Shown: positions 24,235 to 33,448 of the stretch, one piece after another
Numbering within the stretch: position 1 is the stretch's first letter
Layout of the letters: the number at the start of each line of letters is the position of its first letter
Source: Actinoplanes octamycinicus
GTDB taxonomy: Bacteria > Actinomycetota > Actinomycetes > Mycobacteriales > Micromonosporaceae
Assembly (NCBI RefSeq): GCF_014205225.1
Contig: NZ_JACHNB010000001.1
Location: 5,003,501 to 5,067,500, forward strand
Reading direction: 5' to 3'
Length of the DNA stretch: 64,000 bases
The notes under the pieces: generated by a model
What the model was told of the DNA's origin: nothing
The model's database searches: none
Seen by the model: the letters and a program-made list of their open reading frames with translations, nothing else
Translations under genes and position numbers: made by a program

Positions 24235-24500
24235 CGGGCCCGCCGGATCCGGCGGGCCAGGGGAGCGGCCGGTTCGCCACCGGCGACCGACCGGATCGGC
24301 GGCTGTGAGGCGGCGCCGACCGGCCGGATCGGCGGGAGTGAGGCAGTGCCGACCGGCCGGATCGGCGAGAGTGAGCCGGCGCCGACCGACCGGATCGGTC
24401 GTTCGGGGGCGGCGACCCGGCGGGCGGTCTCGTTGGCCCGCCGGAGACAGTCGGTGATCGTGCGCAGGATGTCCAGGTCGATGCGTGGGCGATCGCTCAT
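24231..24500 (-). CDS. Small hypothetical protein with 11-residue repeats
   Basis: 89 residues. The N-terminus is helical (RIDLDILRTITDCLRRANET). The middle contains three to four 11-residue repeats of the form PIRPVGxASxP, written in DNA as 33-bp repeats between about 24290 and 24400. The C-terminus is basic (LARRIRRAR). The stop overlaps the start of the membrane protein gene by 4 bp, so the two are co-translated. No family is recognised. A LacI-type site lies ~85-97 bp upstream. Confidence 0.6.
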   Translation of the reverse strand: MSDRPRIDLDILRTITDCLRRANETARRVAAPERPIRSVGAGSLSPIRPVGTASLPPIRPVGAASQPPIRSVAGGEPAAPLARRIRRAR

Positions 24501-24583
24501 CAGGTTCCCTCTTCCGGTCCCCCGGGGTTTCGACGCCCTGGGGTACGGACATCGAGAGCGATCAGTTCAAACGCGTCGTAGCC

Positions 24584-24597
24584 ATGGAAGCGCTCCC
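24584..24597. promoter_or_regulatory. CebR/LacI-like operator
   Basis: TGGAAGCGCTCCCG matches the actinobacterial CebR-type palindrome TGGGAGCGCTCCCA at 12 of 14 positions. It lies in the 569-bp gap 24501-25069, upstream of both the minus-strand pair and the sugar/peptide-type ABC importer. The rest of the gap holds a CTTAAG site at 24618-24623, no gene I can support, and the importer promoter. Confidence 0.5.
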
Positions 24598-24932
24598 GGC
24601 AGAAAAATCTAAACGCCCTTAAGTAAGTGGTCAAGAGCAGGCCCGTCCCGCATCCAAGAGAGCCGATGGAAATCGGGCGTCCACCAGGGCGCGGCCGAGT
24701 GGGAACTCGGTCGGGCGGACGCCGCCGCCCCGTGTTGGCGGGCGCCGGCCAGACCGGGCACTCGCCCAGACGGCGCACGTAACCGTTCCCGGGCCCGGCC
24801 GGGTCCTCCCGCTGTCCACAGTCGGTGACGCGGTCGCCCGTACCCAAAACCGGGGTTTTGCCCCATCCCGCACCTCCCGCTTTCCGGTCGTGCCGGGAAA
24901 TCGCGCACCGAGCGACGACCCGACATCTCCTC

Positions 24933-24963
24933 TTGACATCGCAAACTTAAGCCACTTAATAAT
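24933..24963 (+). promoter_or_regulatory. Sigma-70-type promoter with TTAAG inverted repeat, ABC importer
   Basis: TTGACA at 24933-24938 and TAATAA at about 24957-24962 form a -35/-10 pair with an 18-bp spacer, very rare in this GC-rich DNA. The inverted repeat TTAAG-CCA-CTTAA (24947-24959) covers the spacer and -10, so a repressor bound there would block the importer operon. Start codon at 25070 leaves a leader of about 100 bases. Confidence 0.65.
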
Positions 24964-25069
24964 GGCCCCGTCAAAGGTGAACCTCGCGTGTGGGCTGGGC
25001 ATGCGCGGGCGACCCGGGCCGATAACCCGCCGCCGGTCACGACGGCGTTGAAGATCGAGGTATTCGCAT

Positions 25070-26752
25070 ATGTCCAAGCTGAAGGCCGCGGTCGCCGCGG
25101 CTGCCGCGCTGACGCTGGTCGTCGTCGCGGGTTGCTCCGGCGACAAGAGCGACGGCGGCACCAAGGGCAACGCCGGGAACAGTTCGATCACCGTCTTCAA
25201 CGGCTCGACGGGCACCATCGTCGAGAACTGGAACCCGTTCAGCCCGACCCTGTTGCAGCCCACCCAGGGCCTGATCTACGAGACGCTGTACTGGTTCAAC
25301 TTCGCCAAGGAGTCCGACCCGACGCCGATGCTCGGGACCGCGTTCTCCTGGGACTCCGCCGGCAAGGTCCTCACCATCACCACCCGGGACGGGGTGAAGT
25401 GGTCGGACGGCCAGCCGTTCTCCGCCAAGGACGTGGCGTTCACCTTCGACCTGGTCAAGCGCACGCCGGCGATCAACGCGAGCGGCCTGAAGCTGGTCTC
25501 CTCGGTGGCCAAGGACGACAAGACCGCGGTGCTGACCTTCGCGGTGCCGTCGTTCACCGCGGAGGCGGCGGTCATCGCCAACACCCCGATCGTCGCCGAG
25601 CACGTCTGGAGCAAGATCGACGACCCGGCGAAGTCGATCAACCCGAACCCGGTCGGCACCGGGCCGTACCAGCTGAAGACCTTCTCCGCGCAGAGCTACG
25701 TGATGGAGAAGAACCCGAACTACTGGCAGGCCGGCAAGCCGCAGATCCAGAACGTCCGGTACGTCGCGCTGGCCACCGCCGACGCCGCCACCGCCGCGCT
25801 GACCGCCGGCCAGGTCGACTGGATGAGCGCCTTCCTGCCCGGCCTGGAGCAGCTGCTCAAGAATCAGAAGAACCTGACCTACGTGAACACCCCGGCGATG
25901 ACCACGTCGATCTTCACCTGCGCCGGTGCCGAGCTCGGCTGCGAGGGCCCGCAGACCGACCCGGCGGTACGCCAGGCGATCTACTACGCGCTCAACCGTG
26001 ACCAGCTCAACAAGCTGGCCGGCGGCGGTTTCGCGGAGACCGCGTCGCCGACGCTGCTGCTGCCCGAGCGGGACAAGAAGTGGATCGCCGATCAGGCGAA
26101 CGCCACCACCCCGGGCGCGCCGGACGTCGCCAAGGCCAACCAGGTGCTGGACGCGGCCGGCTGGGTCAAGGGCAGTGACGGCATCCGGGCCAAGGGCGGC
26201 GAGAAGCTGTCGATGACCATCCAGACGGTGACCGGCTGGAGCGACTACATCTCGCTGAACGACGCGATGAAGCAGGAGCTCAAGGAGGTCGGCATCGAGG
26301 TCAAGCCGACCCAGCTGTCGTGGAACGAGTGGAACAACAACCAGGTGCAGGGCAAGTTCCAGCTGTCACTGGACTCGATCGGCCTGGGCGCGTCGACCAA
26401 CCCGTACTTCACCTACCTGAAGTACACCACCGTCACCACGGCCAAGGTCGGCGAGGCGGCGCAGAACAGCGGCAACTACTCGCGGTACAAGAACCCCAGG
26501 GTGGACGCGGCGATCGCGGCGGCGACAAACACCAACGACGAGGCCGCGCAGAAGGCGCAGTACGCGATCATCCAGCAGGAGATCGTCAAGGACCTGCCGT
26601 ACATCCCGATCTACGTGAACTCGATGCTGACCGAGTTCAGCACCGCGAACGCGGTCGGCTGGCCCACCAACGAGAACAAGTACGCCCTGCCCGCGTCCTG
26701 GAAGAGCTGGGACAACGGCGTCGTGCTGAGCAACCTGCAGCCCGCGAAGTAA
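25070..26752 (+). CDS. ABC importer solute-binding lipoprotein, family 5 (peptide/oligosaccharide type)
   Basis: 560 residues. A lipoprotein signal peptide is clear: basic start, hydrophobic stretch, lipobox VVAGC with Cys22. The family 5 signature is GVKWSDGQPFSAKDVAFTFD, and the C-terminal lobe ends with KDLPYIPIYVNSMLTEF. These proteins capture di/oligopeptides, nickel or, in many actinobacteria and thermophiles, beta-linked oligosaccharides. The whole importer follows in tight order. The mannosidase, galactosidase and glucosidase genes further on, and the shared CTTAAG-type sites, suggest a manno- or gluco-oligosaccharide ligand; this is inference. Confidence 0.93.
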   Translation: MSKLKAAVAAAAALTLVVVAGCSGDKSDGGTKGNAGNSSITVFNGSTGTIVENWNPFSPTLLQPTQGLIYETLYWFNFAKESDPTPMLGTAFSWDSAGKVLTITTRDGVKWSDGQPFSAKDVAFTFDLVKRTPAINASGLKLVSSVAKDDKTAVLTFAVPSFTAEAAVIANTPIVAEHVWSKIDDPAKSINPNPVGTGPYQLKTFSAQSYVMEKNPNYWQAGKPQIQNVRYVALATADAATAALTAGQVDWMSAFLPGLEQLLKNQKNLTYVNTPAMTTSIFTCAGAELGCEGPQTDPAVRQAIYYALNRDQLNKLAGGGFAETASPTLLLPERDKKWIADQANATTPGAPDVAKANQVLDAAGWVKGSDGIRAKGGEKLSMTIQTVTGWSDYISLNDAMKQELKEVGIEVKPTQLSWNEWNNNQVQGKFQLSLDSIGLGASTNPYFTYLKYTTVTTAKVGEAAQNSGNYSRYKNPRVDAAIAAATNTNDEAAQKAQYAIIQQEIVKDLPYIPIYVNSMLTEFSTANAVGWPTNENKYALPASWKSWDNGVVLSNLQPAK

Positions 26753-26764
26753 GGACGGCCGGCC

Positions 26765-27754
26765 GTGCGCTACCTGCTTCGCAAGTTGGGGTTCTACCTG
26801 GTCGCCCTCTGGGCGGCGCTGACGGTGAACTTCTTCGTCCCGCGCCTGATGCCCGGCGACCCGGTCGACATCCTGCTGTCGAAGCTGGGTCAGCGCGGGC
26901 CGGTCACCCCGGAGATGCGCGCCTCGACCGAGGCCTTGCTGGGTACCAGCAGCGGCAAGTCGCTCCTGAGTCAGTACCTGGAGTATCTCGGGAACCTGGC
27001 ACACGGGGACCTGGGCGTCTCGGTGACGTTCTTCCCCGCGTCGGTCAGCTCGATCATCGAGCAGACCCTGCCCTGGACGATCGGCCTGATCGGTCTGGCC
27101 ACGGTGATCTCGTTTCTGGTCGGCGTCGGTCTCGGCACCGCCGCCGGCTGGAAACGGGGCTCCTGGCTGGACAGCCTGATCCCGGTCACCACGATGTTCC
27201 AGTCGGTGCCGTACTTCTGGCTGGCCCTGATCCTGCTCTTCCTGTTCGGCAGCGTCTGGCCGCTCTTCCCGCTCAACGGCGGTTACGACGTCTACACCGT
27301 CGAGCCCGGCTGGAACCTCGACTTCATCGGCTCGGTGCTCTATTACGGCGCGCTGCCGGCGCTCACCATCATCCTGTCCAGCGTCGGCGGCTGGATGCTC
27401 GGCATGCGCAACATGATGGTCTCCACGCTGTCCGAGGACTACATGGTCACCGCCGAGGCGAAGGGCCTGCGCCCGGGCCGGATCATGCGCCGCTACGCGG
27501 CCCGCAACGCGATCCTGCCGTCGGTCTCCGGCTTCGCCATCTCGCTCGGGTTCGTGGTGGCCGGCTCGATCGTCACCGAGGCGGTCTTCTCCTACCCCGG
27601 CATCGGCTCCGCGCTGCTGCAGGCGGTCGGCGGCAACGACTACGCCCTCATGCAGGGCATCTTCCTGGTCATCACGCTGTCCGTGCTCGGCGCGAACCTG
27701 CTGGTCGACCTCCTGTACTCGGTGATCGACCCGCGCACCCGCGCCCGGGCCTGA
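26765..27754 (+). CDS. ABC importer permease 1 (DppB/OppB family)
   Basis: 329 residues, GTG start 12 bp after the binding-protein gene. The N-terminus MRYLLRKLGFYLVALWAALTVNFFVPRLMPGDPV is the classic OppB start. Six membrane helices are expected, with the EAA loop near YMVTAEAKGLRPGRIMRRYAARNAILP contacting the ATPases. It works as a heterodimer with the next gene product to form the transport channel. Confidence 0.94.
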   Translation: MRYLLRKLGFYLVALWAALTVNFFVPRLMPGDPVDILLSKLGQRGPVTPEMRASTEALLGTSSGKSLLSQYLEYLGNLAHGDLGVSVTFFPASVSSIIEQTLPWTIGLIGLATVISFLVGVGLGTAAGWKRGSWLDSLIPVTTMFQSVPYFWLALILLFLFGSVWPLFPLNGGYDVYTVEPGWNLDFIGSVLYYGALPALTIILSSVGGWMLGMRNMMVSTLSEDYMVTAEAKGLRPGRIMRRYAARNAILPSVSGFAISLGFVVAGSIVTEAVFSYPGIGSALLQAVGGNDYALMQGIFLVITLSVLGANLLVDLLYSVIDPRTRARA

Positions 27755-27765
27755 GGGAGGCCGAC

Positions 27766-28718
27766 ATGACCATGACCACCGAGCTGGCCGACCCGAGCAT
27801 CGACGCCAATGCCAAGGCGCTCAGCGTACGGAGACTGCGCCTCACCAACCACAAACTCCTGGCCGGACTGATCATCGGCGGCGCCATCCTGCTCTTCGGG
27901 CTGCTGGGCCCGCTGGTCTGCCAGGATCCGTCCCTGGTCAACGACATCGGGCTCACCCCGCCGAGCGCGGAGCACTGGCTCGGCACCACGCAGACCGGGC
28001 AGGACGTGCTGGCCCAGCTCGCCTACGGCACCCGGGGCTCGCTGGCCGTCGGCGCGGTGGTGGGCGTCCTGACCCTGCTGCTCTCCGCGTTCTTCGGCGT
28101 CGTCGGGACCTACGCCGGCGGCTGGGTCGACGAGGCGTTCTCGCTGTTCACCAACGTCGCGCTGGTCATCCCCGGCCTGCCGCTGGTGATCGTGATCTCC
28201 AGTTACGTCCCGGACAAGAGCATCTGGCTGGTCTCGCTGGTCCTGGCGATCACCAGCTGGGCCGGCTCGGCCCGGGTGCTGCGCGGCTACACGCTGAGCC
28301 TGCGCAACCGCGACTACGTGCTGGCCTCCCAGGTGGCCGGCGAGAAACGCTGGCGGATCCTGACCGTGGAGATCCTGCCCAACCTGATCCCGCTGCTCGC
28401 CTCCCAGGTGGTGTTCGCGGTCATCTTCGCGATCCTCGGCGAGGCCGGCCTGTCCTACCTGGGTCTCGGCGCGAGCGGCTCGTTCACCTGGGGCACCATG
28501 CTCTACTACGCGCAGAACGGCCTGGCCCTGCGGCTCGGCGCCTGGTGGTGGTTCGTGCCGCCGGGCCTGATGCTGGCGCTGTTCGGCGCCGCGCTCTCGC
28601 TGATCAACTTCTCGATCGACGAGATCATCAACCCGAAGCTGCGCCACCAGACCCGGTCCGCCCGGAAGAACTGGCGGATGTCGCGCGAGCAGCTGGACAA
28701 GGCGAAGGAGGCCACGCT

Positions 28719-28722
<4 letters not shown>
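27766..28722 (+). CDS. ABC importer permease 2 (DppC/OppC family)
   Basis: 318 residues. The ATG at 27766 follows a GGGAGG site. The typical OppC N-terminus is present: a cytosolic leader, helix LLAGLIIGGAILLFGLLGPL, then the extracellular motif PSAEHWLGTTQTGQDVLAQLAYG. The EAA loop is RNRDYVLASQVAGEKRWRIL. It pairs with the preceding permease. The stop overlaps the first ATPase gene start by 4 bp. Confidence 0.94.
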
Positions 28723-29593
<871 letters not shown>

Positions 29594-29597
<4 letters not shown>

Positions 29598-30406
29598 CCG
29601 AGCTGGAGGTGCGCGGACTCGGCAAGGAGTACCGGTTGCGGGACGGGTGGCGCAGCAGCACGCTGCGGGCGGTCCACGACGTCAGCTTCACCCTCGACCA
29701 CGGCCGGACGACCGCGCTGGTCGGGCAGAGCGGCAGCGGCAAGTCCACGGTCGCCAAGCTGTTGCTCCAGCTGGAACAGCCCACCACGGGCGAGATCCTG
29801 CTGGACGGCGAGCCGGTGGCGCGGCGCGGGGCCGGGCTGGCCGCCTACCGCCGTACCGTGCAGATGGTCTTTCAAGATCCGTTTGCCAGCCTCAACCCCT
29901 ATCACCCGATCGGGCATCATCTGGCCCGGCCGATCCGGCTGCATCATCCGAGGATGAGCGAGGCGGACGTACAGAAAAGGGTCCTGGAACTGCTCGAAAG
30001 GGTCCGCCTGACGCCTGCGGACAACGTCGCGAAAAGGCGGCCGCACGAGCTTTCCGGCGGCCAGCGGCAACGCGTCGCGATCGCCCGCGCCCTCGCACCG
30101 GAGCCGGGCGTGCTGATCGCCGACGAGCCGGTGTCTATGCTCGACGTCTCGATCCGGCTCGGCGTGCTCAACCTGCTCGCCAGCCTGCAGCGCGAGGAGG
30201 ACCTGGGCGTCCTCTACATCACCCACGACCTGGCCACCGCCCGGCACTTCTCCGACGAGATCCTGGTGATGTACCAGGGCGCCATCGTCGAGCGCGGGCC
30301 GGCCGACGACGTCATCCTCAACCCGCGGCACGAGGACACCAAGACGCTCGCCGAGGCCGCGCCGAACCCGGAACGGAGGATCGGGCAGCTGCGCTCACCA
30401 TCGTGA
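29594..30406 (+). CDS. ABC importer ATPase 2 (DppF/OppF family)
   Basis: 270 residues from the GTG at 29594, overlapping the first ATPase gene by 4 bp. Walker A GQSGSGKST, signature LSGGQRQR, Walker B VLIADEPVSMLD and histidine in VLYITHDLATARH are intact. It closes the five-gene importer unit 25070-30406 (binding protein, two permeases, two ATPases). No terminator is obvious before the small gene that follows 56 bp later. Confidence 0.94.
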
Positions 30407-30462
30407 ATTTGTCCGGCGCGGCTACCGTGGTTCGTAACGTTCCCGCAGGCAGGAGTGTCGCA

Positions 30463-30687
30463 GTGGGCTTTGTCAAGCGGATGGTGCTGTCCATGGTGGC
30501 GTCGAGACTGGAGCGCCGGGCACAGCACAGCAGGAACCCGATGGTGCACAGCATGCTCCGAGAGGTGAACCACAAGCTCGGCCGGCACGGCGGTTACCCC
30601 TACGGTGGCTACCCGACTTATCACGCCGGCCCCGCCTATCACGGGCACTACCGGCACCACGGACATTACCGTCGCCGCTTCTGGTGA
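30463..30687 (+). CDS. Small His/Tyr/Gly-rich protein
   Basis: 74 residues from a GTG at 30463 with AGGAG 7 bases upstream. The first 45 residues are a basic helix (MGFVKRMVLSMVASRLERRA). The last 30 are rich in Gly, Tyr and His (GGYPYGGYPTYHAGPAYHG, then YRHHGHYRRRFW). The His-rich tail could bind metal or nucleic acid. No family is recognised. The stop overlaps the GTG of the iminopeptidase gene by 4 bp. Confidence 0.6.
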   Translation: MGFVKRMVLSMVASRLERRAQHSRNPMVHSMLREVNHKLGRHGGYPYGGYPTYHAGPAYHGHYRHHGHYRRRFW

Positions 30688-31976
30688 CAACGGGGTTTAC
30701 GTTGGGCGGGGTGATCGCTCATCCGGGACTCCGTTTCATCGACCACACCGTGACCGTGCCGCTCGACCACCGACGGCCGGACGGGCCGGGCATCGAGGTG
30801 TTCGCGCGGGAGGTGGTCGCCGCCGACCGGGCCGGCGACGACCTCCCCTGGCTGCTCTATCTGCAGGGCGGGCCGGGCGGCAAGGGCCCCCGGCCGCTGC
30901 GCGCGGAGGGGTGGATCGGGCACGCGGTGCGGACCCACCGGGTGCTGCTGCTCGACCAGCGCGGGACCGGGCGGAGCACGCCGGTGACCGCCCGTACCGT
31001 CCAGGGCCTGTCCGACCCGGACCTGGCGGCCTACCTGCGACATTTCCGGGTCGACAGCATCGTGGCGGACGCGGAGATCCTACGGGCGAAACTCGCCGGC
31101 GGCGCCCCGTGGGACACCCTCGGCCAGAGCTACGGCGGCTTCATCACGCTGAACTACCTGGTCAACGCCCCGCAGGGGCTGCGTACCTGCTATGTCACCG
31201 GTGGCCTGCCGGGCCTGGACGTGCACGCCGACGACGTCTACGCGATCACGTACCCGCTGGTCGCGGCCCGCAACGCGGAGTTCTACCGGGCTTTCCCTGA
31301 GGACCGGGCGCAGGTCCGGCGGATCGCCGACCACCTCGCCGAGCGGGACGTGCGGCTGCCCGACGGCGACCGGCTGACCGTCGGCCGGCTGCGGCTGCTC
31401 GGCAACATGTTCGGCGGCAGCACCGGGTACGCCCAGCTGCACTGGATCCTCGACGAGGCCTGGCACGGGACCGAGCTGTCCGACACGTTCCGCCACGAGG
31501 TGCTGCGGGCTACCGCGTTCGTCGACGTGCCGATCTTCGCGCTGCAGGAGTTCACCTTCGGTCAGGGCACGAAGCCGACCGCCTGGGCGGCCGACCGGGC
31601 GATCAAGAACCATCCGGAGTTCGCGGTCGACGCCGATCCGCTGCTGTTCACCGGCGAGATGATGTACCGCTGGATGTTCCGGGAGATCGCCTCGCTGCGG
31701 CCGTTCGCCGGGGCCGCCGACCTCCTCGCCGCGGCCGACGACTGGCCGATGCTCTACGACTCGGCGCGGCTGGCGGCCAACCAGGTGCCGGTCTACGCCG
31801 CGGTCTACGCGGACGACATGTATGTGCCGGCCGAGCTGTCGCTGCGGACCGCCGCCACCGTCGGCAACCTGCACACCTGGGTCACCGACGACTACCAGCA
31901 CGACGCGCTGCGGGTCGCGGGCGAGGCGGTGCTGACCCGCTTGATGGGCATGGCCGCCGCGGGAGCACCCCGATGA
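30684..31976 (+). CDS. Prolyl iminopeptidase-like alpha/beta hydrolase (family S33)
   Basis: 430 residues. S33 signatures: oxyanion region LYLQGGPGGKGPRPL, DQRGTGRSTPV, nucleophile serine in TLGQSYGGFITLNYL, and a closing histidine in DDYQHDALRVAG. The helical cap domain lies between about residues 180 and 350. These enzymes remove N-terminal proline from peptides; the protein has no signal peptide, so it acts in the cytosol. The GTG at 30684 overlaps the previous stop; a GTG at 30711 is a shorter alternative. It also overlaps the next gene by 4 bp. Confidence 0.9.
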   Translation: MTTGFTLGGVIAHPGLRFIDHTVTVPLDHRRPDGPGIEVFAREVVAADRAGDDLPWLLYLQGGPGGKGPRPLRAEGWIGHAVRTHRVLLLDQRGTGRSTPVTARTVQGLSDPDLAAYLRHFRVDSIVADAEILRAKLAGGAPWDTLGQSYGGFITLNYLVNAPQGLRTCYVTGGLPGLDVHADDVYAITYPLVAARNAEFYRAFPEDRAQVRRIADHLAERDVRLPDGDRLTVGRLRLLGNMFGGSTGYAQLHWILDEAWHGTELSDTFRHEVLRATAFVDVPIFALQEFTFGQGTKPTAWAADRAIKNHPEFAVDADPLLFTGEMMYRWMFREIASLRPFAGAADLLAAADDWPMLYDSARLAANQVPVYAAVYADDMYVPAELSLRTAATVGNLHTWVTDDYQHDALRVAGEAVLTRLMGMAAAGAPR

Positions 31977-32620
31977 CGCCGCCGGCCCCCGCCAACACAC
32001 CGCAGGCCTCGCCCGCCGCCTCGCCACCCCCGCCCGCCGCCTCGCCGCCCCCGCCTGTCGCGCCGCCGCCCCCGCCTGCCGCACCGCCGGCCCCGCCTGT
32101 CGCGCCGCCGGCCCCGCCTGCCGCACCGCCGCCCCCGCCTGCCGCGCCGCCGGTCCTGCCTGTTGCGCCGGCGGCCTCGCCGCTCCTGCCTGTTGCGCCG
32201 GCGGCCTCGCCGCTCCTGCCTGTTGCGCCGGCGGCCTCGCCGCTCCTGCCTGTCGCGCCGCCGGCCTCGGCCGTCGCGCCGCCGGTCCTGCCTGTCGCGC
32301 CGCCGGCCTCGCCCGTCGCGCCGCCGGCCTCGCCCGTCCTGCTGCCGGGATCCGCCGTGACGCCGCCGTCCGTTCCGCTGGGGAGAGCACGGCGCGAGGC
32401 TGGGCTGTGGGGGCTGCTCGCCCTGGTGGCGGTGGCCGCGGCGGCCGGTGGCGCCTTCGCCGCGCTCGACACCCGGCCGGCCGGGCCAGGCCCGCAGCCG
32501 CGTCCCGGACCGACCGAGATCATGATCCCGCGCCATGGGTCGCCGACCGAGATCCCCATGCCCACGGCCCGCACCCATGACCTGACCGCAGTGCCGGTCG
32601 CGACCCGTCTGCCCAGCTGA
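31973..32620 (+). CDS. Proline-rich membrane-anchored protein
   Basis: 215 residues. Residues 1-130 are almost only Pro, Ala, Ser and Val in repeats (APPPPPAAPPAPPVAPPAPP; later copies of LLPVAPAASP, 27-30 bp in DNA). One membrane helix follows (LWGLLALVAVAAAAGGAFAAL, about 141-161), and then a short Pro-rich outer tail. No enzyme domain is present. The start overlaps the iminopeptidase stop by 4 bp, so the two are co-translated. Function unknown; the Pro-rich part would be cytosolic if the positive-inside rule holds. Confidence 0.65.
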   Translation: MTPPAPANTPQASPAASPPPPAASPPPPVAPPPPPAAPPAPPVAPPAPPAAPPPPPAAPPVLPVAPAASPLLPVAPAASPLLPVAPAASPLLPVAPPASAVAPPVLPVAPPASPVAPPASPVLLPGSAVTPPSVPLGRARREAGLWGLLALVAVAAAAGGAFAALDTRPAGPGPQPRPGPTEIMIPRHGSPTEIPMPTARTHDLTAVPVATRLPS

Positions 32621-32775
32621 CGGGCCGCTCCTGGGCGCGGTCCGCCGCTTTCCGGTACGCCCACCCCGCCCGCCGTCCCCGCCCGAGCGTGCGCCCCGCC
32701 GTGCGCTGCGCTCCGCCGTGCGTGCTCACGCGAGGCCGTCCCGCCCTGCGCAGTTGCGCGCGGTCCCGGGTCGCC

Positions 32776-33250
32776 GGCTGGGTGTGACGGGTGTTTCGGG
32801 GTGGTTGAGGCACCCGTGTGGCGCAGCCGGTGACGGTGAGGCGGGCTGCGGTGTGGGGTGCTGCGGCGGTGTGGTTGTCGGCTGGGCGTGACGGGTGTTT
32901 CGGGGTGGTTGAGGCACCCGTGTGGCGCAGCCGGTGACGGTGAGGCGGGCTGCGGTGTGGGGTGCTGCGGCGGTGTGGTTGTCGGCTGGGCGTGACGGGT
33001 GTTTCGGAGTGCTTGAGGCACCCGCGTGGCCCAGCCGGTGACCGTGAGCGGCGCTGCGGTCTGGGGTGCTGCGGTGGTGTGGTTGTCCGCTGGGTGTGAC
33101 GGGTGTTTCGGGGTGCTTGAGGCACCCGTGTGGCGCAGCCGGTGACCGTGAGCCGCGCTGCGGTCTGGGGTGCTTCGGCCGTGCGGTTGCTGGCTGGGCG
33201 TGAGGGGTGTCTCGGCGGGGCTGAGGCACCCCTCGGGCACAGCCGGGATT
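32776..33250. repeat. 104-bp tandem array, five copies, each carrying a hairpin
   Basis: Copies start at 32776, 32880, 32984, 33088 and 33192, exactly 104 bp apart. Each begins GGCTGGGTGTGACGGGTG (or a close variant), with a hairpin whose right arm is GAGGCACCC and which ends CAGCC, then a less conserved half rich in GCTGCGGTGTGG. Copies 1-3 are nearly identical; copies 4 and 5 differ more. The core is the same as in the palindromes at 11.4 kb. The gap 32621-33448 contains this array, a 13-bp array, and no gene I can support. Confidence 0.92.
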
Positions 33251-33306
33251 GGCGGCGCGGGGCGGTCGTGCGGCGGGGCGGACTCGAGGGACTGCTTCGG
33301 GTACCG

Positions 33307-33420
33307 GGAAGGGCGTGCCGGAAGGGCGTGCCGGAAGGGCGTGCCGGAAGGGCGTGCCGGAAGGGCGTACCGGCAAGGGTGTGGCGGGAGGGGCGTACCG
33401 GGAAGGGGGTGGCGGGAGGG
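33307..33420. repeat. 13-bp tandem repeats
   Basis: GGGCGTGCCGGAA repeats about four times perfectly and then degenerates through several 13-14 bp variants (GGGCGTACCGGCAA, GGGTGTGGCGGGAG). It lies just downstream of the 104-bp array and 29 bases before the end of the minus-strand gene at 33449. Confidence 0.85.
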
Positions 33421-33448
33421 GAGCGGGCCGGCGGTGGGGCTGGGCCGA

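Noticed and set aside
24609..25263. Minus-strand frames in and beyond the importer promoter gap
   Set aside because: They cross the TTGACA/TAATAA promoter and the signal-peptide region of the binding protein, and have no recognisable domain.
32776..33250. CRISPR-like array
   Set aside because: The whole 104-bp unit is repeated, including the part that would be spacer, and no cas gene is nearby.
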